Source: DTCV01 sp964641155 (lineage in GTDB: Archaea > Thermoproteota > Thermoprotei_A > Sulfolobales > NBVN01). From it: DNA of 64,000 nucleotides. The DNA is taken from positions 248,001 to 312,000 of the forward strand of contig CAZXJO010000001.1 of the NCBI GenBank assembly GCA_964641155.1. The letters are read 5' to 3'. Shown here piece after piece: positions 15,921 through 24,052 of this stretch. Each line of letters starts with the position of its first letter. Position 1 is the stretch's first letter. The notes beneath the pieces were generated by a model. That model did not search any database, had not been told where the DNA came from, and was given only the letters and a program-made list of their open reading frames with translations. A program made the translations under genes and the position numbers.

Positions 15921-18125
15921 ATGTCATCGCGAACACTTGCGGAACTTCTGTGGGTTGAGAAGTACAGGCCGAAGACCCTATCAGAAATCGTTAACCAGGG
16001 AGATATTGTCAGGAGGTTACAACAGTTTGTTAAAGAGCGGAACATGCCACACCTACTGTTTGCGGGGCCTCCGGGAACCGGTAAGACGACAGCAGCCCAC
16101 GCATTCGCTCACGATCTTTACGGCCCGGACTACAGGATGTACATGCTTGAGTTAAACGCATCTGTCTCCAAAAACACCCCAATACTTGTTAGGATGAACG
16201 GGAGGACAACCCTAACAACGTTTGCGGAGCTGGACAAGCTGTACTTCTCCGAATGTGATGGGGACATATCATCTAAGGTAGTGAACGACCTAGAGGTTTT
16301 GACCATCGATGAGGACCTGAAGGTTAAGTGGGGGAGGGTCACCAGGATAATGCGGCATAAGGTACCTGTCGTGTTGAGGCTGAAGTTAGAGCAGGGAGGT
16401 ATCTTGGAGTTAACCGGGAACCACTCAATAATGGTACTGACTGAGGAGGGTTTGAAAGCTGTTAAAGCGAGTGAGTTAAAGGTCGGGGATTTCCTCCTCA
16501 CCTTTACGGCAAACATTGAAGGAAGAGTTAACGTACCCCCAGTTAAACCAAGCATTCCTAAGCGTAGTGGTGAGGATGTAGCCATTGAGGGACCTACCTC
16601 AGAGGGAGGAACATTGTCGGCACATGCTTCAGAGGCTTCGGGACCTAACCCGTTCATGAATTGTACACCTTCAGCCCCCAGCACACCTACCGCGAACTTC
16701 AATTATTTAGATGCTCTAAGCGCTGATCTAGTGAGATTTGTGAAAGGAGCTGCAGTTGGTTGTGTTGGTAATCAAACGGCTTACGGAAGGAGGATGCCAT
16801 CATACATCTTCGACCTCCCAACATATGCACGCCTGAACTTCCTGAAGGGTTTGGTCTGGGGTGGCGGGGTTGGTGGGTTGTGTAGCGTAATTAGGCTGAG
16901 CTCGCCGTCGGCGGAAATGCTTACAGATATTGTGTGGTTAGGTAGGATCTCGGGTGTTGAAACAAGCCTGCAGGGAGATTGTGAGGTAAGACTTAATTGG
17001 GCAGATGGTGCTGAGTCGCGGAACTCGGGGTTAGTGAACCTCGCGTCGATTAGAAATCTTATAGAGAGATTATTGAACAAGGCTTCAGGGGACTGGAGGT
17101 ATGTCCTGAGGCGTCAGCTATGTGAGGGGGAGGGGAGGATCAGTAAGGAGGAGCTCGCCAGAGCGATCAGCATGGTCAGCCCGGAGGGGCTTGATGGTGA
17201 AGAAAGGAAAGCTTTTGAATTATTGAGTAAGATAGCGAACTCAGACATTCATTCCATCAAGATAACGGATATAGAGTTAGTGGAATATAACGACTATGTT
17301 TACGATGTAAGCGTTCCGGGGGGTGAGATGTTTTTCGCAGGAACAGTACCAGTGCTATTACACAATTCCGATGAACGCGGCATTGACGTGATTAGGGGTA
17401 AGGTTAAGGAGTTCTCCAGGAGTAAGCTACCTGCCAACGTACCGTTCAAGATAGTACTGCTTGATGAGTCGGATAACATGACAGCAGATGCTCAGCAGGC
17501 GCTCAGAAGGCTGATGGAGATGTACGTCGATGTGACACGCTTCATTTTGGTGGCGAACTACCCGAGCAAGATCATAGAGCCGATCCAGTCCAGGTGCGCT
17601 GTGTTCAGGTTCGTACCTCTCAGGAAGGAAGATGTTGTGGGTAGGTTGAGGTGGATCTGCAAGAATGAAGGTATTAAATGTGATGAGGAGGCGTTAGAAG
17701 TCATACATGATATCTCTGAGGGTGATATGAGGAAGTCCATAAACATATTGCAGGCTTCTGCAAGCATAGGTGAGGTGAACGTATCAAACGTCTTTAAAGT
17801 TGTCGGGCTGGCGCATCCGAGGGAGGTTAGGGAAATGATGCAGTTAGTTCTCGAAGGTAAGTTCATGGAGGCTAGAGACAAGTTACGTGAACTCATGATC
17901 ACCTACGGTATCTCAGGGACTGATATAATCAAGCAGATCCATAGGGAGGTGTTCAGTCAGGAACTGTCAATGCCCGAGCCCTTAAGGGTCGAAATCGCGG
18001 ATTACTTAGGTGAGATTCAGTTTAGGCTGGTTGAAGGTGCTGACGAAGAGATTCAGTTAAACGCGTTGCTAGCCAAGTTAGCCTTACTTGGGAGAGCTGC
18101 TAAGACAATAAAACCTGCGAAGTGA
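15921..18125 (+). CDS. rfcS: Replication factor C small subunit, intein-containing
   Basis: Clamp-loader ATPase that loads PCNA at primer junctions. 734 residues, of which 402 are an intein; the exteins total 332, the family norm. RFC box II VEKYRPKTLSEIV, Walker A GPPGTGKT (49-56), then LELNA before the intein and SDERGIDVIR after it, Walker B VLLDESD (DExD box), QALRRLMEMY and sensor region. ATG 15921. The large subunit follows 13 bases downstream, so the two clamp-loader genes are one operon. Confidence 0.97.
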   Translation: MSSRTLAELLWVEKYRPKTLSEIVNQGDIVRRLQQFVKERNMPHLLFAGPPGTGKTTAAHAFAHDLYGPDYRMYMLELNASVSKNTPILVRMNGRTTLTTFAELDKLYFSECDGDISSKVVNDLEVLTIDEDLKVKWGRVTRIMRHKVPVVLRLKLEQGGILELTGNHSIMVLTEEGLKAVKASELKVGDFLLTFTANIEGRVNVPPVKPSIPKRSGEDVAIEGPTSEGGTLSAHASEASGPNPFMNCTPSAPSTPTANFNYLDALSADLVRFVKGAAVGCVGNQTAYGRRMPSYIFDLPTYARLNFLKGLVWGGGVGGLCSVIRLSSPSAEMLTDIVWLGRISGVETSLQGDCEVRLNWADGAESRNSGLVNLASIRNLIERLLNKASGDWRYVLRRQLCEGEGRISKEELARAISMVSPEGLDGEERKAFELLSKIANSDIHSIKITDIELVEYNDYVYDVSVPGGEMFFAGTVPVLLHNSDERGIDVIRGKVKEFSRSKLPANVPFKIVLLDESDNMTADAQQALRRLMEMYVDVTRFILVANYPSKIIEPIQSRCAVFRFVPLRKEDVVGRLRWICKNEGIKCDEEALEVIHDISEGDMRKSINILQASASIGEVNVSNVFKVVGLAHPREVREMMQLVLEGKFMEARDKLRELMITYGISGTDIIKQIHREVFSQELSMPEPLRVEIADYLGEIQFRLVEGADEEIQLNALLAKLALLGRAAKTIKPAK
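16161..17366 (+). other. Intein in RfcS (402 aa) with degenerate endonuclease domain
   Basis: Interrupts the conserved RFC segment between LNA (residue 80) and SDERG. It starts with Ser (SVSKNTPILV) rather than Cys, has a block-B-type TGNHSI with its His and the KVGDFLL region, and ends VPVLLHN before extein Ser, so serine-based splicing chemistry is complete. In the middle only one LAGLIDADG-like helix is clear, FLKGLVWGGG, preceded by PSYIFDLPTYARLN; the acidic residues are replaced by Trp-Gly-Gly. A low-complexity Ser/Pro/Thr region sits near residues 215-250. Endonuclease activity is unlikely. Confidence 0.93.
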
Positions 18126-18138
18126 TGAGGTTAAAGAT

Positions 18139-19524
18139 TTGAGGAAACTGCCTTGGGTAATAAAGTACAGACCTAAGAAGCTGGGTGACATAGTTAATCA
18201 AGAAGAGGCTAAGGAAGAGCTCATAAAGTGGGTTGAGTCGTGGCTTAGGGGAACACCTCAGGAGAAGGCGGTACTCCTTTACGGACCTCCCGGATGTGGG
18301 AAGACAAGCCTAACGGAAGCGTTGGCGAGGGAGTACGGCTTAGAGCTCATCGAAATGAACGCAAGCGACTACAGAAGGAGGCTCGACCTAGATAGGGTAG
18401 CCAGGGTTGCGGCACTTCAAAAGAGTATCGTGGGGAGGGCGAAGTTAATACTCTTAGATGAGGTGGACGGCATATCGGGGACCGCTGATGTGGGGGCTTT
18501 AGAAACGATCTTAGACATAATCAGGGCCACTATGAACCCCATAGTAATGACTGCCAACGATCCATGGGACCCTAGGTTAAGGCCCCTGAGAGATGCTGTT
18601 AAGTTAGTTGAGTTTCGAAGACTTACTAAAACAGATGTCAAGAAGGTGCTGTTCAGGATATGTAATGAGGAGAGATTAACATGTGATGAGGACGCCGTTG
18701 ATTTCATAGCTGAAAGATGTGAGGGCGACCTAAGATCAGCTATAAATGACTTAGAGGCCGTCTCTGAGGGTTACGGAAAGGTCACCTTAGAATCTGTTAA
18801 GAGCTTACTAGGGCAGAGGAACAGGGAGTACCAGCCCTTCGACGTAGTTAGGAAGATCTTCATATCTAAGTACGCCTGGCAGGCTAAGCAAGCTACGCAG
18901 CAAACAGACCTAACACCCGACGAACTCATACAATGGATTAACGAGAACTTACCTAGGCAGGTCTCAGACCCTGAAGACTTATGGCGGGCTTACGACCACC
19001 TCTCTAAAGCTGACGTATATATGGGTAGGATCGTTAAGACCGGTAGTTGGGACCTACTCTCCTACGCAGTAGAGTTGATGTCTGCTGGGGTGTCCCTATC
19101 AATAATAAACGATGTTAAGGGCAAGTACAGATGGGTTAAGTATAACTTCCCTCAAAAAGTATTGATAGCTGCCAAAACCAAGGAAACCAGGCAATTGAGG
19201 GATGAGCTAGCTGAGGTGGTGGGCAGGCATTTAAACGCATCTAAGGCTAAGGTTAAGTCCGACGTTCTGCCGTACCTTAAAATAATTTTTAACGTTAACG
19301 CTGAGGCCGCGGCCAGGCTTGCGTTGGGTTTGAACCTTACGGAGAACATGGTTAGGTACCTATCACCGCAGAATTCGTCTAGGATCATAGAGCTGATGCA
19401 CAAGCTTAAGGTTGAGTCCAGTAAGAAGGTGGAGAAGTCGAAGCAGGGAAAACCGAGTGAAAGAAGACCGGATACGAAAGGTAGGCCAGGCACGTTAGAC
19501 GGTTACCTAATGGACAAACATTAA
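18139..19524 (+). CDS. rfcL: Replication factor C large subunit
   Basis: 461 residues. LPWVIKYRPKKLGDIVNQ, Walker A GPPGCGKT (49-56), Walker B LILLDEVDG and a C-terminal region of helical domain IV. The extreme C-terminus TLDGYL is a PIP-box-like PCNA contact after a Lys/Arg/Ser-rich linker. No ATG or GTG is in frame; TTG 18139 has a GAGGT ribosome-binding site 8 bases upstream. Lies 13 bases after rfcS. Confidence 0.96.
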   Translation: MRKLPWVIKYRPKKLGDIVNQEEAKEELIKWVESWLRGTPQEKAVLLYGPPGCGKTSLTEALAREYGLELIEMNASDYRRRLDLDRVARVAALQKSIVGRAKLILLDEVDGISGTADVGALETILDIIRATMNPIVMTANDPWDPRLRPLRDAVKLVEFRRLTKTDVKKVLFRICNEERLTCDEDAVDFIAERCEGDLRSAINDLEAVSEGYGKVTLESVKSLLGQRNREYQPFDVVRKIFISKYAWQAKQATQQTDLTPDELIQWINENLPRQVSDPEDLWRAYDHLSKADVYMGRIVKTGSWDLLSYAVELMSAGVSLSIINDVKGKYRWVKYNFPQKVLIAAKTKETRQLRDELAEVVGRHLNASKAKVKSDVLPYLKIIFNVNAEAAARLALGLNLTENMVRYLSPQNSSRIIELMHKLKVESSKKVEKSKQGKPSERRPDTKGRPGTLDGYLMDKH

Positions 19525-19529
19525 TTAAC

Positions 19530-19790
19530 TCAACCGTTTAAGGCCCTCAACATATCCTCTATATACCTTACACGTGGGTTAACCCAGTTAGGCCTGTATA
19601 TCTTAACCCTACCTAACCGTATTTCATCAATGATGTTACACGATTTTAAGTAGTTGATATGCCTGGTGACTGAGGCGTAGTTCAACCTCGTCTCCCTAAT
19701 TATCGACGTCAAGTTTATCTCACCATGAAATAAAATAGCCTTAAGCACCTTCACCCTACCCCTGCTAGAGAATATGTCTTCAAAACTCAT
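19530..19790 (-). CDS. Small winged-helix DNA-binding protein coupled to orc1/cdc6
   Basis: 86 residues, a single winged-helix domain (RVKVLKAILFHGEINLTSII, then LNYASVTRHINYLKSCNIIDEI and a wing LGRVKIYRPN). Its start overlaps the orc1/cdc6 stop by 4 bases, so it is translationally coupled to the initiator gene. Small winged-helix proteins encoded next to crenarchaeal cdc6 genes can bind origin DNA; whether this one does is inference. Confidence 0.82.
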   Translation of the reverse strand: MSFEDIFSSRGRVKVLKAILFHGEINLTSIIRETRLNYASVTRHINYLKSCNIIDEIRLGRVKIYRPNWVNPRVRYIEDMLRALNG

Positions 19791-21055
19791 TGACCATTAC
19801 CTTCATACGCTACCTTAACCTTAAGTAGCTCATCAACCTTAGCTTTGATAATGTTTAAAGGTGCTAGACTTACCGATATATACGTGCTCCTCCCCCTCCT
19901 ACCCTTGAACGATGTCGAAGAAATCAGTATCCCTAACCTCCTCAGATTCACTATGTACTCGTAGAGCTTCGTATGCTTTCTGGGCTCAACACCGTAGTCC
20001 TCACATAGTCTGTGATATATTTCCTCAACCAACCCGGTGTTCACGTAGGGTTCCCCACTCTCCATTAACGCAGTTACTATAGCCTTTAACGTAAGTAGTT
20101 CATGAAGGCTTAAGTACGGCAGCGTATCATTCAAAGTCACAGCATCGGGTTCGACTATCGAGCAAGCCTTCCTTACATGGTCTAATGATATGCTCATAGC
20201 ACCTTCCCTTTCAGCTATCTCACCAGCTATTAAGAGTATCTCAAGGGCGGCTCTGGCGTTCCCAGGACCGCCTTTATCGCTGCCCACAACATCGGATATG
20301 TATCTTAAGACATCGTCGGAGACAGCTCCTTCAAATATCGATTCATCAGCCCTAGACCTAAGTATGTCGTAGAGCTCATGCGATTTATAGGGATTGAACA
20401 TCACTAGGTTCTTCATCAGGTAGGACTCCGTAGTGGGGTCCAACATCGACAGTGATGTGGCGGACTTACTTATGAATATGAAGTTCAACCTCTTAACCTT
20501 ATCCGGGAACTCGTCATAAACTCTAACTAGGAAGTAGACAGCATCGCTCCCGGCGACGTTGATGAAGTAGTCGAACTCATCTAAAGCAGCCACCACGTAC
20601 ATGTTCTCGCTATCCACTAATTCCAACATGTAGTTGAGGACCTCCCTCACTGATAAACCCCTCTGAGGTATCGGGAGCCTCAACTGCCTAACAATCTCGT
20701 TCACGACCTCGAATAACGTGCGGTCTCTGTGGCAATTTACGTGGACATAGTTTACGTTTAACCCCCTCTTCTTAGCTATTTGAGTGAATTCCTTGCCGAA
20801 TATTCGAGCAGTGACCGTTTTACCGGTGCCGATACCGCCCACCACGAGGGCTTTATGGCTTATCGTCCCAGGCGTTAGGAGCATTGGCTTGAATATGTTC
20901 GCAAGCGTTTTCAGCTCGTTTTCCCTGTGTGGGAGGGAGTTCGGTAAGTACTCAGGGTACAACTTCTCCTTACTCTTAAACAGTGATACCCTATTCAATT
21001 CACTTTCAATTATGTTACGAACGTCACTCAACACTTTCACCAAACTCAAGTCCAC
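19787..21055 (-). CDS. cdc6: Orc1/Cdc6 replication initiator
   Basis: 422-residue AAA+ origin-binding ATPase. Walker A GGIGTGKT (73-80), Walker B VVAALDEFDYF, sensor 1 FIFISKSATS, and a sensor-2 area with GPGNARAALEIL, followed by a C-terminal winged helix. ATG 21055 with a TATA-like TTAATATAG about 25 bases upstream implies a leaderless mRNA. The gap upstream (21056-21170) is a natural place to look for an origin. Confidence 0.95.
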   Translation of the reverse strand: MDLSLVKVLSDVRNIIESELNRVSLFKSKEKLYPEYLPNSLPHRENELKTLANIFKPMLLTPGTISHKALVVGGIGTGKTVTARIFGKEFTQIAKKRGLNVNYVHVNCHRDRTLFEVVNEIVRQLRLPIPQRGLSVREVLNYMLELVDSENMYVVAALDEFDYFINVAGSDAVYFLVRVYDEFPDKVKRLNFIFISKSATSLSMLDPTTESYLMKNLVMFNPYKSHELYDILRSRADESIFEGAVSDDVLRYISDVVGSDKGGPGNARAALEILLIAGEIAEREGAMSISLDHVRKACSIVEPDAVTLNDTLPYLSLHELLTLKAIVTALMESGEPYVNTGLVEEIYHRLCEDYGVEPRKHTKLYEYIVNLRRLGILISSTSFKGRRGRSTYISVSLAPLNIIKAKVDELLKVKVAYEGNGQ

Positions 21056-21070
21056 TTAATTCTCCGCCGT

Positions 21071-21121
21071 AATACTATATTAATCTTACATGTCTGGTTG
21101 CTGGTAAATGCTTAAACCAGC
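21071..21121. promoter_or_regulatory. cdc6 promoter with clustered CTGGT motifs
   Basis: The cdc6 TATA box (about 21076-21084, minus strand) is followed upstream by CTGGTT (21094-21099), CTGGTA (21101-21106) and an inverted AACCAG (21115-21120). CTGGTT and AACCAG form a 6-base inverted repeat with a 15-base spacer. It does not match the canonical ORB consensus that I know; it may be an operator or a diverged initiator site. Confidence 0.4.
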
Positions 21122-21170
21122 CGTTGAAGGATTTTAACATACGAGAAAACTTTAGTTGAGGTATGAGAAG

Positions 21171-22382
21171 TTACTTCCTCCTAGGCCTCGCACCCTTAGC
21201 TCTCTCAACTTTAGCGGGCTTTACCGGTGGCTTAGCGTAGGTGGTCTTAATTTCGTTGATCCTTTCCTCAAGCTCCCTCTTCAGCCTATCAGCTATGAAT
21301 CTGCCTGTAAAGTAGTCAGCCTTGACAGCTATTGCCAACTTAGTGGCTAAGGATCTCGCTATCTTCCCTCTTTGCCATCTAGGCGCCTTATGAATCTCGG
21401 GGTACTGGAAAATGACCCCGTGCTTAGGTGGTTTACCACCGGTCCTCAGGGCTCTGAATAAAGCTTTCTCAGCGCCTAACACCTGTATGGTGCTGGCAGG
21501 CAGCTTAGCTAAGGTTTCCAGGCTGCCAGTTAGGCTCAGCAGCCTAGCACCTAGTAAGGGTCCTACGAGTTCGGTGGTGTTGGGCGCTACTTCCTTCATA
21601 ACGGAACTTAAGTAGGTGGTTAACCCTTCACGCAGTTTGTCCAGCTCTAACATTATGTTGGCCAAGGTCTGTATGGGCTCTATGTCATGGTTTGAGAGTT
21701 CGGCCCCCATGCTCTTTCCTGAGACACTTATTATGCGTTTTATCCTGCCTTCACCGAATCCTAATTTCCTCAAACCTTTCTCGTCTATGTAGTCCCTGCT
21801 ACCCAACTCGGCTACTATCTTAGCGTAGTCTACATGTTCCTTAACTATGTCATCTAGCTCGGGGAAGTGGATGCTGTACCACTCCCTAAGCCTTGAGGCG
21901 AACAGGTTAAATACCTTGTCTATGTCGTCTATAGCTCTGATGGCCTGAACCGCCAACAAATCCCTCTTCTGAGATACCTTCCTTAACTTACTCCTGGTTA
22001 TGCTCAGTGATATGGTGTGTAGGAACTCGCTGTATTCATCCTCAGATTTTATGAAGCCCAGCTCAACGAGGTGTTTGGGCAGTTCGTTTCTGAACCTTAG
22101 TAAGACCTCGTTATCATGTTCTAACACTGCTTTAAGTCCCGCACTGTTTAAGTACTTGACACAGCTTTCAACATCTACGACAACCTCTAAGTCCTTACCG
22201 TAGGTGCTTACTAACTCATCAACCAGTTTAAGGAACTCCCCCGTCGGTTGTTCGTCTTCAAGTTTTAAAGCCCTTTCAACTAACTTATTGATCTCGTTAG
22301 GTGCTACAACCTTATGTATGATGTTGCCCTCGGAGTTTAAGGCAAACGCACCCACTATGACGTCGGTGAGAAACACCTTCAC
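21171..22382 (-). CDS. Nop5 (Nop56/58-like) C/D box RNP core protein
   Basis: 403 residues. Bridges the L7Ae-bound guide RNA and the methylase fibrillarin in archaeal C/D RNPs. Coiled-coil region (around 120-220) followed by the conserved Nop domain (LVGPLLGARLLSLTGSLETL, then AEKALFRALRTGGKPPKHG, YPEIHKAP, KIARSLATKLAIA) and a basic Lys/Arg/Pro tail. Usually followed by the fibrillarin gene; here orc1/cdc6 follows instead. ATG 22382. Confidence 0.96.
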   Translation of the reverse strand: MKVFLTDVIVGAFALNSEGNIIHKVVAPNEINKLVERALKLEDEQPTGEFLKLVDELVSTYGKDLEVVVDVESCVKYLNSAGLKAVLEHDNEVLLRFRNELPKHLVELGFIKSEDEYSEFLHTISLSITRSKLRKVSQKRDLLAVQAIRAIDDIDKVFNLFASRLREWYSIHFPELDDIVKEHVDYAKIVAELGSRDYIDEKGLRKLGFGEGRIKRIISVSGKSMGAELSNHDIEPIQTLANIMLELDKLREGLTTYLSSVMKEVAPNTTELVGPLLGARLLSLTGSLETLAKLPASTIQVLGAEKALFRALRTGGKPPKHGVIFQYPEIHKAPRWQRGKIARSLATKLAIAVKADYFTGRFIADRLKRELEERINEIKTTYAKPPVKPAKVERAKGARPRRK

Positions 22383-22508
22383 CGCGTTAACACCTTCGAT
22401 TAACTACGCTAACGAATTTAAAAACATATTTACACCTGATTAAGTTGTTTGAGGAAGACGGGCATTAAGTTTTATATATCTTCATACTATCGTTACGTAG
22501 GTGTGTAG

Positions 22509-22703
22509 ATGCCAACACACGGTTCGATGACTAAGGCTGGTAAGGTAAGGAGTGCAACACCTAAAATACCTCCCAAACCCAGGAGGAACTTAGTCCCGAG
22601 GATTAGGAATAGAAGGGAGTTTTGGATTAGGAAGAGAAAGGAATCCGGGCTACCAGTGCCTACGGTCGTCCCACCGTCTTCAGTGCCTAGGAAGAGTAAG
22701 TAG
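22509..22703 (+). CDS. 30S ribosomal protein S30e
   Basis: 64-residue, highly basic. MPTHGSMTKAGKVRSATPKI is the archaeal S30e signature; the C-terminus is Pro/Ser/Lys rich. A TATA element TTTTATATATC (22472-22482) lies about 30 bases upstream of ATG 22509, giving a short leader. gatD follows 29 bases after the stop. Confidence 0.93.
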   Translation: MPTHGSMTKAGKVRSATPKIPPKPRRNLVPRIRNRREFWIRKRKESGLPVPTVVPPSSVPRKSK

Positions 22704-22732
22704 TGTGGTAAGACCTTAGATCCCTAGGTGGT

Positions 22733-24052
22733 ATTACGGCTGCAGATCTAAGGCCAGGAGACCTAGTCAGGATTATTAAGGATGGTCAGGTAATTGAAGG
22801 AGTTGTAATGCCCTCGACGGAGCTGAGTTCTAAGGACGGCGTAGTTGTTGTAAAGTTGGCTAATGGGTATAACGTGGGGATTTCACTCACAAATTCACGT
22901 ATAGAAGTAATCAGTGAGAACTACATTAAAGTGGGTGTTTCTGAAGGGGGACGTGTTGAGACACGTGTTAAGGGCCTTACAGAGAAGTTGATCTCGATAG
23001 TAAGCACCGGCGGCACCATAATAAGTAAAGTGGAGTATGAGACAGGTGCTGTCCGACCCGCACTAACCGCTGATGACTTAATGGACTTCGTTCCGGAACT
23101 CAAGGAGTTAGGCAGCATTGAAGTGGTGGACCTCTACAGACTTCTAAGCGAGAACATGACCCCGGAGCATTGGACATCAATATCTAGAGCGGTCTGGAGT
23201 AAAATAGTTGGGGGTGCTGATGCTGTGATAGTTGCACACGGTACTGACACAATGTCCTACACTTCCTCAGCCCTGGCATTCGCCTTAAGGAACCTCCCCC
23301 TCCCCATAGTCTTAGTGGGTTCCCAGCGGAGTAGTGATAGACCCAGCTCCGACTCGGCGTTGAACTTGATAGCTTCAGCCATCATAGCACTTAACGCTCC
23401 CTTCGGGGAGGTAGTCGTAGCCATGCATGGGAGCATATCCGATAGCTATGTCTTGGCGCATAGGGGTGTGAAGGTCAGGAAAATGCACTCCAGTAGGAGG
23501 GATGCGTTTCAATCGATAAATGACATACCCTTAGCCAAGGTCGTCTTCCCTGATAAGAAGGTCGTCATGATTAACAACAGATACTTGAGGAGGTGTAGGA
23601 AGGAAGACCTAATCCTAGCCCCCAACTTTGAGAGGAGGGTGGCAATCGTTAAGGCGTATCCGGGAATAAGCCCTGAGATAATAGATTACTTAGTTGATAA
23701 AGGGTTTAAGGGAATAGTTCTGGAGGGTACTGGCTTAGGCCACATAAACGACTCATGTATAGCCTTTGTGAAGAGAGCGGTTGATGAAGGAGTAATCGTT
23801 GCGATGGCAACTCAAACAATATTCGGTAGGGTTAACATGAACGTCTACACCACGGGTAGGAAGCTCTTAATGGCGGGGGTCCTACCAGCTTCTGACATGT
23901 TGGCTGAGACAGCTTACGTAAAGCTATCATGGTTGCTGGCAAACTTCAACGACTTATCTGAGGTCAGAAAGTTGTTCAGAACTAACTTGGTCTATGAAAT
24001 GAACGAGGCACACGATGATTACGTTTACCCAAGGTGGTGTCATGGAGATTGA
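22733..24052 (+). CDS. gatD: Glu-tRNA(Gln) amidotransferase subunit D, probable non-canonical start
   Basis: Asparaginase-like subunit that supplies ammonia for Glu-tRNA(Gln) to Gln-tRNA(Gln) conversion with GatE. Asparaginase motifs STGGTI and AHGTDTM, plus GSQRSSDRPSSD. The first ATG (22808) would remove the conserved N-terminal strand: the upstream frame encodes DLRPGDLVRIIKDGQVIEG in phase, matching family N-termini, and is open back to a TAA at 22709. No ATG, GTG or TTG occurs there; ATT 22733 or ACG 22736, just after GGTG, are the likely starts. Overlaps gatE by 11 bases. Confidence 0.93.
   Translation: MTAADLRPGDLVRIIKDGQVIEGVVMPSTELSSKDGVVVVKLANGYNVGISLTNSRIEVISENYIKVGVSEGGRVETRVKGLTEKLISIVSTGGTIISKVEYETGAVRPALTADDLMDFVPELKELGSIEVVDLYRLLSENMTPEHWTSISRAVWSKIVGGADAVIVAHGTDTMSYTSSALAFALRNLPLPIVLVGSQRSSDRPSSDSALNLIASAIIALNAPFGEVVVAMHGSISDSYVLAHRGVKVRKMHSSRRDAFQSINDIPLAKVVFPDKKVVMINNRYLRRCRKEDLILAPNFERRVAIVKAYPGISPEIIDYLVDKGFKGIVLEGTGLGHINDSCIAFVKRAVDEGVIVAMATQTIFGRVNMNVYTTGRKLLMAGVLPASDMLAETAYVKLSWLLANFNDLSEVRKLFRTNLVYEMNEAHDDYVYPRWCHGD

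Noticed and set aside
16130..16702. Minus-strand frame of 190 codons inside rfcS
   Set aside because: Shadow of the intein coding strand; no start signals.
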